Below are positions 13,051 through 19,120 of a stretch of DNA of 20,789 bases, piece by piece. A program made the translations under genes and the position numbers. The notes under the pieces are model-generated. The model ran no database searches and had not been told where the DNA came from. It saw nothing but the letters and a program-made list of their open reading frames with translations. Each line of letters begins with the position of its first letter. The stretch's first letter is position 1. The DNA comes from a virus, in IMG/VR virus record IMGVR_UViG_3300020469_000323, positions 1 to 20,789 of that record; one strand, written 5' to 3'.

Positions 13051-13208
13051 TGAAAGCGCAAGACGTATTAACGATTATGGAAAAGCATGAAAAAGAGTCT
13101 GATAGACGTTTTGAGCGTATCGAGAAGCAACTAGAACGTCTTGATATGCGGTTGTGGGGCATTGCCGTCTTAATCATTGCTGCGGCTGTAGCGGGAAGGT
13201 TTTTATAA
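13050..13208 (+). CDS. Tail-anchored membrane microprotein, XhlA-like, 52 aa
   Basis: The ATG at 13050 shares its A with the preceding TGA (TGATG) and has GGAA upstream; an in-frame ATG at 13044 would add two residues. The product has a charged coiled-coil helix (residues 8-34, EKHEKESDRRFERIEKQLER) and a C-terminal membrane span (about 35-50, LWGIAVLIIAAAVAG). This is the architecture of haemolysin XhlA, a phage protein that works with holins in lysis. The short length fits. It could instead be another virion membrane factor. No endolysin gene is seen in this window. The stop overlaps the next ATG (TAATG). Confidence 0.7.
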   Translation: MKAQDVLTIMEKHEKESDRRFERIEKQLERLDMRLWGIAVLIIAAAVAGRFL

Positions 13209-13711
13209 TGGCTATCTCAAGATCGAATATGAGCAAACAGATAAAGTCAGGTAAGATGAAAAAGAAAGTTGTTAAGAAAAAGAGTGGCAGCAAAGTGCTT
13301 GGTAGTATCAGTCCATTATATGGAATGATTTCGGGTGAGGGTGCTTTTGGTAAACTGGCAAGTGCAGGTTTTAGCCCTGCGGGTATGCTCGCAAAGCAAC
13401 AAAAGAAAAAGAAGCAGATGCGAGCGCAAGAAGCAGTCCCTGTTGCAAAAAATGGTGGTAGCATGATGTCTACTGGCGATGATGCAAAAGACTTAAGTAT
13501 TGTTCGCATGGGTAAAGGTGGTAGCCCCAAGAAGAAGTCTAAGAGCCGCGTCAACGAGGCAGGTAATTATACAGATCCTGCAAAGCGTAAACGTATATTC
13601 AATAGAATAAAGGCAGGTGGAAAGGGTGGCGCTCCGGGCCAATGGTCAGCCAGAAAAGCCCAAATGATGGCAAAAGCTTATAAAAAAGCAGGTGGAGGCT
13701 ACAGAGACTAA
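13208..13711 (+). CDS. Basic protein with DUF5872-like C-terminus, 167 aa
   Basis: The ATG at 13208 overlaps the previous TAA by one base, so an upstream in-frame start at 13154 is unlikely. Residues 1-30 are Lys-rich. A Gly/Ser/Pro segment follows (SISPLYGMISGEGAFGKLAS, 33-52), then a second Lys/Gln stretch. The C-terminus (about 113-167) is a compact domain with RVNEAGNYTDPAKRKRIFN, AGGKGGAPGQWSARKAQMMA and the ending YKKAGGGYRD. I know this G-x-W-S-A-R-K-A-Q-x-x-A-x-x-Y-x-x-x-G-G-G-Y pattern from phage and giant-virus proteins labelled DUF5872. Function unknown, presumably nucleic-acid or virion associated. Confidence 0.75.
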   Translation: MAISRSNMSKQIKSGKMKKKVVKKKSGSKVLGSISPLYGMISGEGAFGKLASAGFSPAGMLAKQQKKKKQMRAQEAVPVAKNGGSMMSTGDDAKDLSIVRMGKGGSPKKKSKSRVNEAGNYTDPAKRKRIFNRIKAGGKGGAPGQWSARKAQMMAKAYKKAGGGYRD

Positions 13712-14241
13712 TGGGAGAAATAGAGAGAGATCTTAGAAGTTGGTCGAGTGAGGTTTTAGAAGTACCGAACCAGAACCTAAAAGGTCTTTCTCCATGCCCC
13801 TACGCTAAGAATGCTTGGGAAAAAGATAAAGTATTAGTTGTGCAAACAGATGATATATATGCAGACAGCCTAAAACATTGTTCTGATTTTATCCTATCTA
13901 ATAAGGAGCTTGTTGTTGTCGCTTCATATGAAGTTCCAGAATTAGATAAATTTAATAAATATGTTCAAAACCTTAATATACTTTTTGATAATCTACATTG
14001 CATGGAATTTCATCCCGATTACGGTGCGGATGATGCAAACCTAGACTTTCTTTCAGATAATGACTGGGAAAGCTTAATAGATAGACACTATTGTATGGTG
14101 TTTATTCAAGACCTAGAACAGGTGGTTCGAGCAAGTGATAAGTTGCATACTTTAGGTTACTATGATGTGTATCCTGATGAAGAGTATGAAGAATTAGTCG
14201 TTAACAGAAAAAGGAGACTTGACGATGGCTATGAAACCTAG
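13711..14241 (+). CDS. Conserved hypothetical protein, 176 aa
   Basis: The start overlaps the previous stop (TAATG). Unlike its basic neighbours the protein is acidic, with no Lys/Gly tracts. It contains LKGLSPCPYAKNAWEKDKV (about 23-41), LHCMEFHPDYGADDAN (about 95-110) and a C-terminal YYDVYPDEEYEELV. The C-P-[FY]-A-K motif followed by F-H-P-x-Y recalls DUF1415 proteins, but only loosely, and I cannot confirm homology. The Cys (29) and His residues might bind a metal or be catalytic. It has low-GC codons typical of the window. Its last 17 bases overlap the start of the 43-aa repeat protein. Confidence 0.7.
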   Translation: MGEIERDLRSWSSEVLEVPNQNLKGLSPCPYAKNAWEKDKVLVVQTDDIYADSLKHCSDFILSNKELVVVASYEVPELDKFNKYVQNLNILFDNLHCMEFHPDYGADDANLDFLSDNDWESLIDRHYCMVFIQDLEQVVRASDKLHTLGYYDVYPDEEYEELVVNRKRRLDDGYET

Positions 14242-14356
14242 AGCTATGAAAAAGAAGCCAGTTGCTATGAAGCGTGGTGGAAAGAAAATGATGCGTGGCG
14301 GTATGGCTAAAAAGCCTATGGCTATGAAACGTGGCGGCAAAGCGAAGAAAAAGTAA
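14225..14356 (+). CDS. 43-aa Lys/Met repeat protein
   Basis: A strong AAGGAG lies inside the end of the previous gene, about eight bases before the ATG at 14225, and the stop overlaps the next ATG (TAATG). The product is built of short repeats of A-M-K-[RK] and R-G-G-[KM], including PVAMKRGGK and PMAMKRGGK, and contains only nine kinds of residue. There are about 17 Lys and 5 Arg in 43 residues, with no acidic residue. It cannot fold in the usual way and would bind DNA or RNA like a protamine. Short Lys/Gly/Met repeat peptides of this kind recur in marine phage head modules. Function inferred only from composition. Confidence 0.7.
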   Translation: MAMKPRAMKKKPVAMKRGGKKMMRGGMAKKPMAMKRGGKAKKK

Positions 14357-14607
14357 TGCCTCTAAAGAAGTCACAGAAAAGTCTTAAGAATTGGACTAAG
14401 CAAAAATGGCGTACCAAAAGCGGTAAGCCATCTACGCAAGGTCGTAAGGCTACTGGTGAGAGATACCTGCCTTCTGCAGCCATAAAATCCCTTAGCGCTG
14501 CTGAGTATTCAGCTACCTCCCGTGCTAAGAGAAAAGGTAAGAAGGCAGGTAAACAGCATGTGGCTCAACCCAAAAAGATAGCAAAGAAAACAAGAGGGTA
14601 TAGATAG
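14356..14607 (+). CDS. Basic conserved protein, 83 aa
   Basis: The product is a Lys/Arg-rich protein with the recognisable stretch KNWTKQKWRTKSGKPSTQG, then KATGERYLPSAAIKSLSAAE and YSATSRAKRKGKKAGKQHV, ending KKIAKKTRGYR. I know the W-x-K-Q-x-W-x-T-x-S-G-K-x-S-x-Q-G-x-x-A-T-G-E-R-Y-L-P pattern from small phage and giant-virus proteins without assigned function. The net charge is strongly positive. It probably binds nucleic acid; a role in the virion is suggested by its place between head and adaptor genes. Confidence 0.75.
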   Translation: MPLKKSQKSLKNWTKQKWRTKSGKPSTQGRKATGERYLPSAAIKSLSAAEYSATSRAKRKGKKAGKQHVAQPKKIAKKTRGYR

Positions 14608-14609
14608 CA

Positions 14610-14855
14610 ATGCCCCGAAATTATAGAAAAGAATACGATAGTTACCACAAATCTTCTACACAGAAGAAGAAAAGAGCATCTCGAAACACGGCACGATCTA
14701 AGATGGTTAAAGCAGGTAAGGCAAAAAAAGGTGATGGAAAAGACGTTGATCACAAGAATGGAAACCCTCGTGATAACTCTAGAAAAAACCTTACGATGAA
14801 AACAAAAGCTAAAAACAGGAGTTTCCCTAGAAACTCTAAAGCCAAGAAACGGTAG
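14610..14855 (+). CDS. Minimal HNH-motif protein, 81 aa
   Basis: The product begins MPRNYRKEYDSYHKSSTQKK. After a basic helix it carries KDVDHKNGNPRDNSRKNLTM (44-63), matching the HNH core: D47-H48, then N56, then N60-L61, with a following K-A-K-N-R-S-F. In HNH homing and packaging nucleases the pattern is x-D-H-x-[ND]-G-N-x-x-[DN]-N-x-x-x-N-L-x-x-x-T-x-x-x-N. No flanking Cys pairs or second domain are present, so the protein is a bare motif in a very basic scaffold. Phage HNH proteins near terminase genes assist DNA cutting during packaging; here it lies instead among head completion genes. It may be a nuclease or only a DNA binder. Confidence 0.7.
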   Translation: MPRNYRKEYDSYHKSSTQKKKRASRNTARSKMVKAGKAKKGDGKDVDHKNGNPRDNSRKNLTMKTKAKNRSFPRNSKAKKR

Positions 14856-14861
14856 GATAAA

Positions 14862-15539
14862 ATGGCAGTCGTTACACCAGATTTACCTGACATATTTGAA
14901 GAAGCTTATGAACGCGCAGGTCTAGAGCTAAACACAGGTTACGACCTTCGAACAGCGAGGCGTAGCCTTAATATCATGTTGCTCGAATGGCAGAACAGAG
15001 GCCTCAATCTTTTTACGGTTGATTCAGGTGTTTTAAATCTAAGCTCAGGAACAGCAACCTACTCTATGCCCATAGACACTATAGATGTAATCGAGCATCA
15101 AATAAGGACTGGAACAGGAACAAATCAAGTTGATGCAGCATTGCAACGCATATCTGTATCTACTTACGCAGCTCAATCTAATAAAAATACACAGGGTAAG
15201 CCTAGTCAAATATTTGTTCAAAGACTGGCTACAGAAACAAAAGTAACACTTTGGCCCGTTCCTGACACAGATTATATTTTGGCTTTTCATCGATTAAAGG
15301 GAATAGATGGCTTGGCAACGGGCGTTGGCACAACAGCGGCTATACCGCCTAGGTTTGTTCCGTGTCTTGTTGCAGGTCTTGCATATCAAATAGCTATGAA
15401 AAAACCAGAAGCAATAGCCAGAGTTGTTCCTTTAAAGCAAGAATATGAATATCAGTTTGAGCTTGCAGCAGGTGAAGATGCTGAAACAGCATCAATCAAA
15501 TTTGTGCCATACAATACATTTATGTTAGGTGGTGGATGA
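14862..15539 (+). CDS. Head-tail adaptor protein (P22 gp4-like)
   Basis: The 225-aa product starts MAVVTPDLPDIFEEAYERAG and continues DLRTARRSLNIMLLEWQNRG (about 28-47), the signature of the gp4-type adaptors that sit below the portal. A beta domain follows with GVLNLSSGTATYSMPIDTID, TLWPVPDTDYILAFHRL (about 130-146) and PPRFVPCLVAGLAYQIAMKK (about 162-181). Adaptors close the DNA-filled head and connect to the tail. The length is near that of P22 gp4 (166) plus an insertion. GTAGGATAAA supplies the ribosome binding site. The stop overlaps the next start (ATGA). Confidence 0.8.
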   Translation: MAVVTPDLPDIFEEAYERAGLELNTGYDLRTARRSLNIMLLEWQNRGLNLFTVDSGVLNLSSGTATYSMPIDTIDVIEHQIRTGTGTNQVDAALQRISVSTYAAQSNKNTQGKPSQIFVQRLATETKVTLWPVPDTDYILAFHRLKGIDGLATGVGTTAAIPPRFVPCLVAGLAYQIAMKKPEAIARVVPLKQEYEYQFELAAGEDAETASIKFVPYNTFMLGGG

Positions 15540-16390
15540 CAACTGCTAGAAGTAAATATGCTTTCGGTTTCTGCGACAGAACTGGCTTCAGGTATCCGCT
15601 GAATGAGCTTGTTGATGAGTTCAAGAATGGCGTAAAGACTGGACTAAGAGTTGGTCGGGATGTTGCTGATGGCGATCATCCTCAAAACTTTTTGGGCAGG
15701 GTTAGAATATTTGATCCTCAAAGTCTTGCACACGCTAGGCCAGATAGGTCTTTAGAAGAAAGCAGACAGTTGTTTGGATTTTCTCCTGTATGGAACCCTG
15801 CTCAATTTATGACAGGAGCTGTTGGTAGAGTTGCCATAAGTTTCGATGAGGGCGTGGTGAACGTTACAGGTTCTTCAGCCTCATCTTCTGTTGGCTCTGT
15901 TGTGGCTAATACATATAGCGCAAATCTAACTGCTCCAAATGCCGCTGTAGGTGCGGTTGGGACGGTTACCCTACTAGGCGTAGGAATAACTGCATTTCCA
16001 AATGGTGTTTCTGCCGTGGGAACTACAGGCGTAGCTACTTTATCTACCAATGTAGCACAATCTTTCGCAGTTACTGTAACTACAGGGTATAGTGGTGGTA
16101 ATAAGTTTTACATCGATGGTATAGAATCTCCTACAGGAAATCTTAGCGAAGGAAATACCTACATATTTGATCAATCACATTCGAGTAATAGTGGTCACCC
16201 ACTAAGGTTTTCAACAACATCAAACGGAACCCATTCAGGTGGTGTGGAGTACACAACAGGCGTTACAACTAGCGGAACCCCCGGAAACGCAGGTGCTTAT
16301 ACTCAGATCGTGATAGCTTCGGGCGCACCAACATTACACTACTATTGCACTAACCATAGTGGTATGGGAGGCCAAGTGAATACACCTTAA
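15536..16390 (+). CDS. Structural protein with C-terminal cupredoxin-like domain
   Basis: The 284-aa product has two parts. The N-terminal ~95 residues form a conserved head-neck domain (SKYAFGFCDRTGFRYPLNEL, then GLRVGRDVADGDHPQNFLGR), followed by a repetitive Gly/Val/Thr linker (about 96-180, for example VGTVTLLGVGITAFP). The C-terminal domain (about 188-280) carries SGHPLRFST with H221, and HYYCTNHSGMGGQV with C271, H274 and M277. His ... Cys-x2-His-x2-Met is the full type-1 copper ligand set, with the same spacing as in amicyanin. A related domain occurs in the 405-aa fibre at 19121. Copper binding in the phage protein is inferred. It is probably a neck or fibre-attachment protein; the start overlaps the adaptor gene. 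Confidence 0.75.
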   Translation: MTTARSKYAFGFCDRTGFRYPLNELVDEFKNGVKTGLRVGRDVADGDHPQNFLGRVRIFDPQSLAHARPDRSLEESRQLFGFSPVWNPAQFMTGAVGRVAISFDEGVVNVTGSSASSSVGSVVANTYSANLTAPNAAVGAVGTVTLLGVGITAFPNGVSAVGTTGVATLSTNVAQSFAVTVTTGYSGGNKFYIDGIESPTGNLSEGNTYIFDQSHSSNSGHPLRFSTTSNGTHSGGVEYTTGVTTSGTPGNAGAYTQIVIASGAPTLHYYCTNHSGMGGQVNTP

Positions 16391-16423
16391 CGGTAGATTT
16401 GAAAATTTAAACATGTTAAAATA

Positions 16424-16437
16424 AGTTCAATTGAACT
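16424..16437. repeat. Palindrome AGTTCAATTGAACT, copy 5
   Basis: An exact copy in the 61-bp gap, 34 bp after the previous stop. It is followed directly by TTTTTGGAGGGCAAG, the binding site of the 177-aa gene, so RNA folding or protein binding here could affect translation or termination. Confidence 0.75.
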
Positions 16438-16451
16438 TTTTGGAGGGCAAG

Positions 16452-16985
16452 ATGGCACAAACAGGAAGAAACTTACCAAGAACTAAGCGCACTATGGAAT
16501 CTAGGGAAGGTAAGCAAGGTAAGCGCTCAAAAAGCACAACTAAAAAAGTTGTTGATGCTGTTAAAAGAGGTATAAAAAATCAACCTATTGTTAAAGGACT
16601 TACCAATATTCGCAACAAGGCTCGCAGTAGCCTTCAAAGAGCAGCAGACAAAGGGCGTAATAATACTTTTACAAAGCTTGAGGCAGGAGCAGATACAAAA
16701 AGAAAAGCTGCAGAAGTTCGTAAGAAAAAAGATCCAAAAAATCAATCTTTGCGACCTAAAATTAGACCAAAATCAATACCCCTAACTACTTCTTTAAGAC
16801 CAAAAAAAAGACCCACAAAGAAATCAGCAGAGGGTGGAAGCCTTAAGTCGGTTCCCGAAAGCAATAATGGTTTGAAGAAACTCCCTACGGCTGTTCGTAA
16901 CAAGATGGGATACATGCAAAAAGGTGGTTCCTGTGGTGGTATGGGTAAGGCTGTTAGAGGCGGCAACTTTAGTAGAAACGGATAA
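16452..16985 (+). CDS. Basic low-complexity protein, 177 aa
   Basis: The ATG at 16452 follows TGGAGGGCAAG; an in-frame TTG at 16431 lies in the palindrome and is rejected. The product is strongly basic. It contains Lys/Arg helices (residues 1-90), a SLRPKIRP/SLRPKKRP repeat (about 105-125), and a C-terminal motif LPTAVRNKMGYMQKGG followed by GMGKAVRGGNFS. The N-K-M-G-[YF]-M-[KQ]-x-G-G ... G-M-G-x-A-x-x-G-G-x-F motif is one I associate with small proteins of marine phages. It probably binds DNA or anchors to other virion proteins; its function is unknown. Its TAA overlaps palindrome copy 6 by one base. Confidence 0.7.
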   Translation: MAQTGRNLPRTKRTMESREGKQGKRSKSTTKKVVDAVKRGIKNQPIVKGLTNIRNKARSSLQRAADKGRNNTFTKLEAGADTKRKAAEVRKKKDPKNQSLRPKIRPKSIPLTTSLRPKKRPTKKSAEGGSLKSVPESNNGLKKLPTAVRNKMGYMQKGGSCGGMGKAVRGGNFSRNG

Positions 16986-16998
16986 GTTCAAATGAACT
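16985..16998. repeat. Palindrome variant AGTTCAAATGAACT, copy 6
   Basis: The arms AGTTCA and TGAACT are intact and only the centre differs (AA instead of AT). The last base of the previous stop and the ATG of the SU10-type adaptor both lie inside the element, so it sits on a stop-start junction with no room for a Shine-Dalgarno. Confidence 0.65.
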
Positions 16999-17651
16999 AT
17001 ACAGAGTTAACACAGGCTATACAGGACTACACGGAGAACACAGAGACTTCTTTTGTGGCTAATATTCCTACGTTTGTTCGACAGGCAGAAGAAAAGATAC
17101 TTCGTCAGGTTCTTATTCCAGAGCTTCGAAAGGCTTCTACTGGTAGTACAGTTGCTAACTCTCAATATCTAGCCAGACCCACAGACATGATCGCAGTGTA
17201 TTCTATAGCCATCACAGATGGCAGTGGTAATTATAGCTATCTTCTCAATAAGAATGTTACCTATATGAAGGAGGCGTATCCTGCAGGAGATACTGGTTTA
17301 CCTAAGTATTATGGTCAGTTTGTGGGAGGAACCACTACCTCACCGGGCTTTTTTATATTAGCGCCAACGCCAAATGCTGCGTATCTTGCTCAAATAAACT
17401 ACTATTACGATCCACCATCTATTGTTACAGCAGGTACAACATGGTTAGGTGACAATGCCGAAACAGCTTTGCTTTACGGCTCATTACTAGAAGCATATTC
17501 GTTTATGAAGGGCGATACAGATCTTATGAACGAGTATAGAAAACAACATCAGCTCGCTATGCAAGCCTTTACTAAAGTGGGTGGCTTACTGCAACAAGAC
17601 GGTTATAGAGATGGCGAAGAGGGATACAGCAAAGACGAGAACAATGTTTAA
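16992..17651 (+). CDS. Tail adaptor protein (SU10-adaptor-like)
   Basis: The 219-aa product starts MNYTELTQAIQDYTENTETS, then FVANIPTFVRQAEEKILRQV, a typical start of the adaptor family named after phage SU10. A beta domain follows with STVANSQYLARPTDMIAVYS, SYLLNKNVTYMKEAYP and GFFILAPTPNAAYLAQINYY (about 118-137). A helix bundle with TAGTTWLGDNAETALLYGSL and MNEYRKQHQLAMQAF closes it. Such proteins form a ring between the head adaptor and the tail tube or nozzle. No Shine-Dalgarno precedes the ATG, which lies within palindrome copy 6. The end overlaps the next gene by eight bases. Confidence 0.78.
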   Translation: MNYTELTQAIQDYTENTETSFVANIPTFVRQAEEKILRQVLIPELRKASTGSTVANSQYLARPTDMIAVYSIAITDGSGNYSYLLNKNVTYMKEAYPAGDTGLPKYYGQFVGGTTTSPGFFILAPTPNAAYLAQINYYYDPPSIVTAGTTWLGDNAETALLYGSLLEAYSFMKGDTDLMNEYRKQHQLAMQAFTKVGGLLQQDGYRDGEEGYSKDENNV

Positions 17652-17937
17652 ATTTAATGTAGATATACCGAAAGAACCAGTAGTTAACATACAGACTACA
17701 GAGAATAGAGGGTTTACACCTGATGAGGTATCGGAGCGTTGTGTAGAGAAACTTATAAGTGTTTCTGACAGTACACATCCTGCTATCCGAGATCAGGCAC
17801 AAGCCTTCAAAAAGCACATGGAAAAAGTGGTTGCGTTTTATATGCGAGAAGCTATTCGCAGTGACCGCACAACCGTGTATAATGCCTTGAACGATGCAGG
17901 GCATCCTAAACTTGCCGAGCTTATAAGGAGATTATGA
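17644..17937 (+). CDS. Small conserved helical protein, 97 aa
   Basis: I choose the ATG at 17644 (MFKFNVDIPKEPVVNIQTTE), overlapping the previous stop by eight bases; ATGs at 17581 and 17611 would put much of the start inside the adaptor gene. The rest is helical (PDEVSERCVEKLISVSDSTH, then AFKKHMEKVVAFYMREAIRS) and ends YNALNDAGHPKLAELIRRL. The family is familiar to me from marine phages but has no known function. It may be a tail assembly factor or a small structural subunit. Confidence 0.7.
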   Translation: MFKFNVDIPKEPVVNIQTTENRGFTPDEVSERCVEKLISVSDSTHPAIRDQAQAFKKHMEKVVAFYMREAIRSDRTTVYNALNDAGHPKLAELIRRL

Positions 17938-17938
17938 T

Positions 17939-18385
17939 ATGGCGTTTTCTGGCAACTTTATGTGTACATCCTTCAAGCAAGAACTTCTTGAGGGAGCGCA
18001 TAACTTTAAAAACTCAGGGGGTGATACATTCAAGTTAGCAATGTATACAAACAGCGCCTCTTTTAATGCAGCTACAACTGCCTACACTACTTCTAACGAG
18101 GTAAGTGGGTCTGGGTATTCTGCAGGTGGTGGCACTCTAACAAGGGTAGATCCATCAGTAAGTAGCACAACAGCGTTGACTGACTTTAGTGATCTTACAT
18201 TCACAAATGCAACTGTTACTGCTCGCGGTGCTTTAATCTACAATACCACAACAGGTAGTGGATCAGGCACAACGGACACAGTGGTTGTACTAGACTTTGG
18301 TTCTGACAAGACCTCTACAGCAGGTGACTTTACTATTCAGTTCCCTGCAGCGGATGCTTCTAACGCTATCATTCGCATAGCTTAA
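17939..18385 (+). CDS. Tail-module protein, beta-rich, 148 aa
   Basis: AAGGAG precedes the ATG. The product begins MAFSGNFMCTSFKQELLEGA, then FKLAMYTNSASFNAATTAYT. It has a Gly/Ser loop SGSGYSAGGGTLTRVDP and repeated strands ARGALIYNTTTGSGSGTTDT and VVVLDFGSDKTSTAGDFTIQ. This 'S-F-K-x-E-L-L-x-G-x-H-x-F ... F-K-x-A-L-Y-x-x-x-A' pattern is widespread in phages just upstream of fibres and is usually annotated only as structural. Likely part of the tail or fibre base; no enzymatic motif. Confidence 0.7.
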   Translation: MAFSGNFMCTSFKQELLEGAHNFKNSGGDTFKLAMYTNSASFNAATTAYTTSNEVSGSGYSAGGGTLTRVDPSVSSTTALTDFSDLTFTNATVTARGALIYNTTTGSGSGTTDTVVVLDFGSDKTSTAGDFTIQFPAADASNAIIRIA

Positions 18386-18397
18386 TGGAGCCTTACT

Positions 18398-19111
18398 GTG
18401 GTAAAATTTGCAGATCGAGTTAAAGTAAGCACTTCGACCACAGGCACAGGAACTGTGACCCTTGGTTCTGCTGAGTCAGGTTTTCAGACTTTTGCTTCTG
18501 GCGGTATCTCTAATGGGGATACCGTCAGGTACGTTATAGAGGATGGAACTGCCTTTGAGATAGGACAAGGTGTATACACACATTCGGGTACTACCCTAAC
18601 AAGGGTACTATCATCCAGTTCAACAGGGTCTTTACTAAACCTATCAGGTAACGCAGTCCTGTTTATCAGCCCTAGTGCTGAAGACTTAACTCTCTCTGGT
18701 GCTGCTCACAACTTTACTAACTTTACAGCTACCGCAAATCAGACAACATTTACAGTAAACTATGCTGTTGGAAACATCCTCGTGTTCATGAACGGGGCCA
18801 AGCTAAACAGTGCAGACTTTACAGCTACAAATGGAAGTTCAGTCGTTCTTGCTTCTGGTGCAACTGTAGGTGACATTGTTGAGGTTGTGGAGTATGGTGG
18901 GGCATCAGCTAACTACTCGACAACATCTTTCACGGCAACAGCAAACCAAACTGCGTTTTCTGGAACTTATAACACAAACAAGTCAGCGGTGTACCTAAAC
19001 GGTATACTTCTACTGCCAACAACAGATTATTCGATAAGCGCATCAGCGGTGACCTTGGCGTCAGGGGCTTCATTGGGCGACATCCTGCAAGTTCAACAAT
19101 ATGCTATTTAG
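18398..19111 (+). CDS. Tail fibre-like protein with two tandem modules
   Basis: The start is GTG at 18398 with TGGAG upstream. Residues 1-100 form an N-terminal domain with [40 protein letters not shown] and [19 protein letters not shown], a pattern common at the N-terminus of phage fibres. Two homologous modules follow at about 108-167 and 177-236. Each has the form F-T-A-T-A-N-Q-T-x-F, then V-x-x-N-G, then a Thr/Ser strand, V-x-L-A-S-G-A-x-x-G-D-I and Q/E-V-x-x-Y. Such tandem modules lengthen fibres. It is probably the anchor of the fibre that follows. Confidence 0.75.
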   Translation: MVKFADRVKVSTSTTGTGTVTLGSAESGFQTFASGGISNGDTVRYVIEDGTAFEIGQGVYTHSGTTLTRVLSSSSTGSLLNLSGNAVLFISPSAEDLTLSGAAHNFTNFTATANQTTFTVNYAVGNILVFMNGAKLNSADFTATNGSSVVLASGATVGDIVEVVEYGGASANYSTTSFTATANQTAFSGTYNTNKSAVYLNGILLLPTTDYSISASAVTLASGASLGDILQVQQYAI

Positions 19112-19120
19112 GAATTTGAC

